Of a stretch of 6,341 bases of DNA, positions 6,276-6,341 are shown one piece after another; the stretch's first letter is position 1, and each line of letters opens with the position of its first letter. The stretch covers positions 16,082-22,422 of the forward strand of contig DNND01000101.1 of NCBI GenBank assembly GCA_003488005.1, given 5' to 3'. Source of the stretch: Blastocatellia bacterium. Its GTDB lineage: Bacteria; Acidobacteriota; Blastocatellia; Pyrinomonadales; Pyrinomonadaceae. The position numbers and the translations under genes are program-made. A model generated the notes under the pieces. The model did no database searches and was not told the origin of the DNA. It was given only the letters and a program-made list of their open reading frames with translations.

Positions 6276-6341
6276 GTCAGTGGTCAGTCGTCAGTGGTCA
6301 GTTGTCAGCTTCTCTCCGTTTGTCAGTGGTCAGTCGTCAGT
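6276..6341. repeat. Heptamer tandem array upstream of the regulator (GTCAGTN type)
   Basis: Five consecutive 7-bp units GTCAGTG, GTCAGTC, GTCAGTG, GTCAGTT, GTCAGCT (6276-6310) are followed by an 11-base break and a second block GTCAGTG, GTCAGTC, GTCAGT (6322-6341) that runs off the window. The array ends 10 bases before the regulator start codon, so it lies in its leader or promoter region. The consensus is unrelated to the CTGAGAT array behind the same gene. Heptameric intergenic repeats of this style are known in cyanobacteria and other groups; what maintains them is not established. Confidence 0.85.

Overview
The window reads as a piece of a bacterial chromosome, probably from an acidobacterium. 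The main pointer is a TonB-dependent receptor of about 1150 residues that starts with a carboxypeptidase-regulatory-like domain, an architecture strongly expanded in Acidobacteriota. Intergenic heptamer repeats of the kind seen here would fit the Blastocatellia side of that phylum. The assignment is an inference: there is no rRNA or other phylogenetic marker in the window.

All three genes lie on the minus strand, so transcription runs from high to low coordinates. First comes a complete sigma-54-dependent response regulator of the NtrC family (4901-6265). A 397-base intergenic region (4504-4900) follows. Then come an outer-membrane TonB-dependent receptor (1048-4503) and, 10 bases behind it, an alpha/beta hydrolase (99-1037). 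The last 98 bases at the low-coordinate edge hold no gene I can support.

The intergenic region is the most informative part. It contains a good match to a sigma-54 (-24/-12) promoter at 4621-4636, pointing at the receptor. About 130 bases upstream of it is a perfect 8-bp-arm, 5-bp-spacer dyad (4742-4762), placed and shaped like an enhancer site for an NtrC-type activator. The gene next door encodes exactly such an activator. The simplest model is a local circuit: a sensor kinase outside the window phosphorylates the response regulator, which binds the dyad and activates sigma-54 RNA polymerase at the receptor-hydrolase operon. The receptor would import a ligand and the hydrolase could process it. 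The ligand cannot be read from the sequence.

The regulator gene is also bracketed by two unrelated families of 7-bp tandem repeats. CTGAGAT-type repeats are arranged as a large inverted pair just behind it (4805-4904), and one of them supplies its stop codon. GTCAGTN-type repeats lie just ahead of it (6276-6341, running off the window) and end 10 bases from its start codon.
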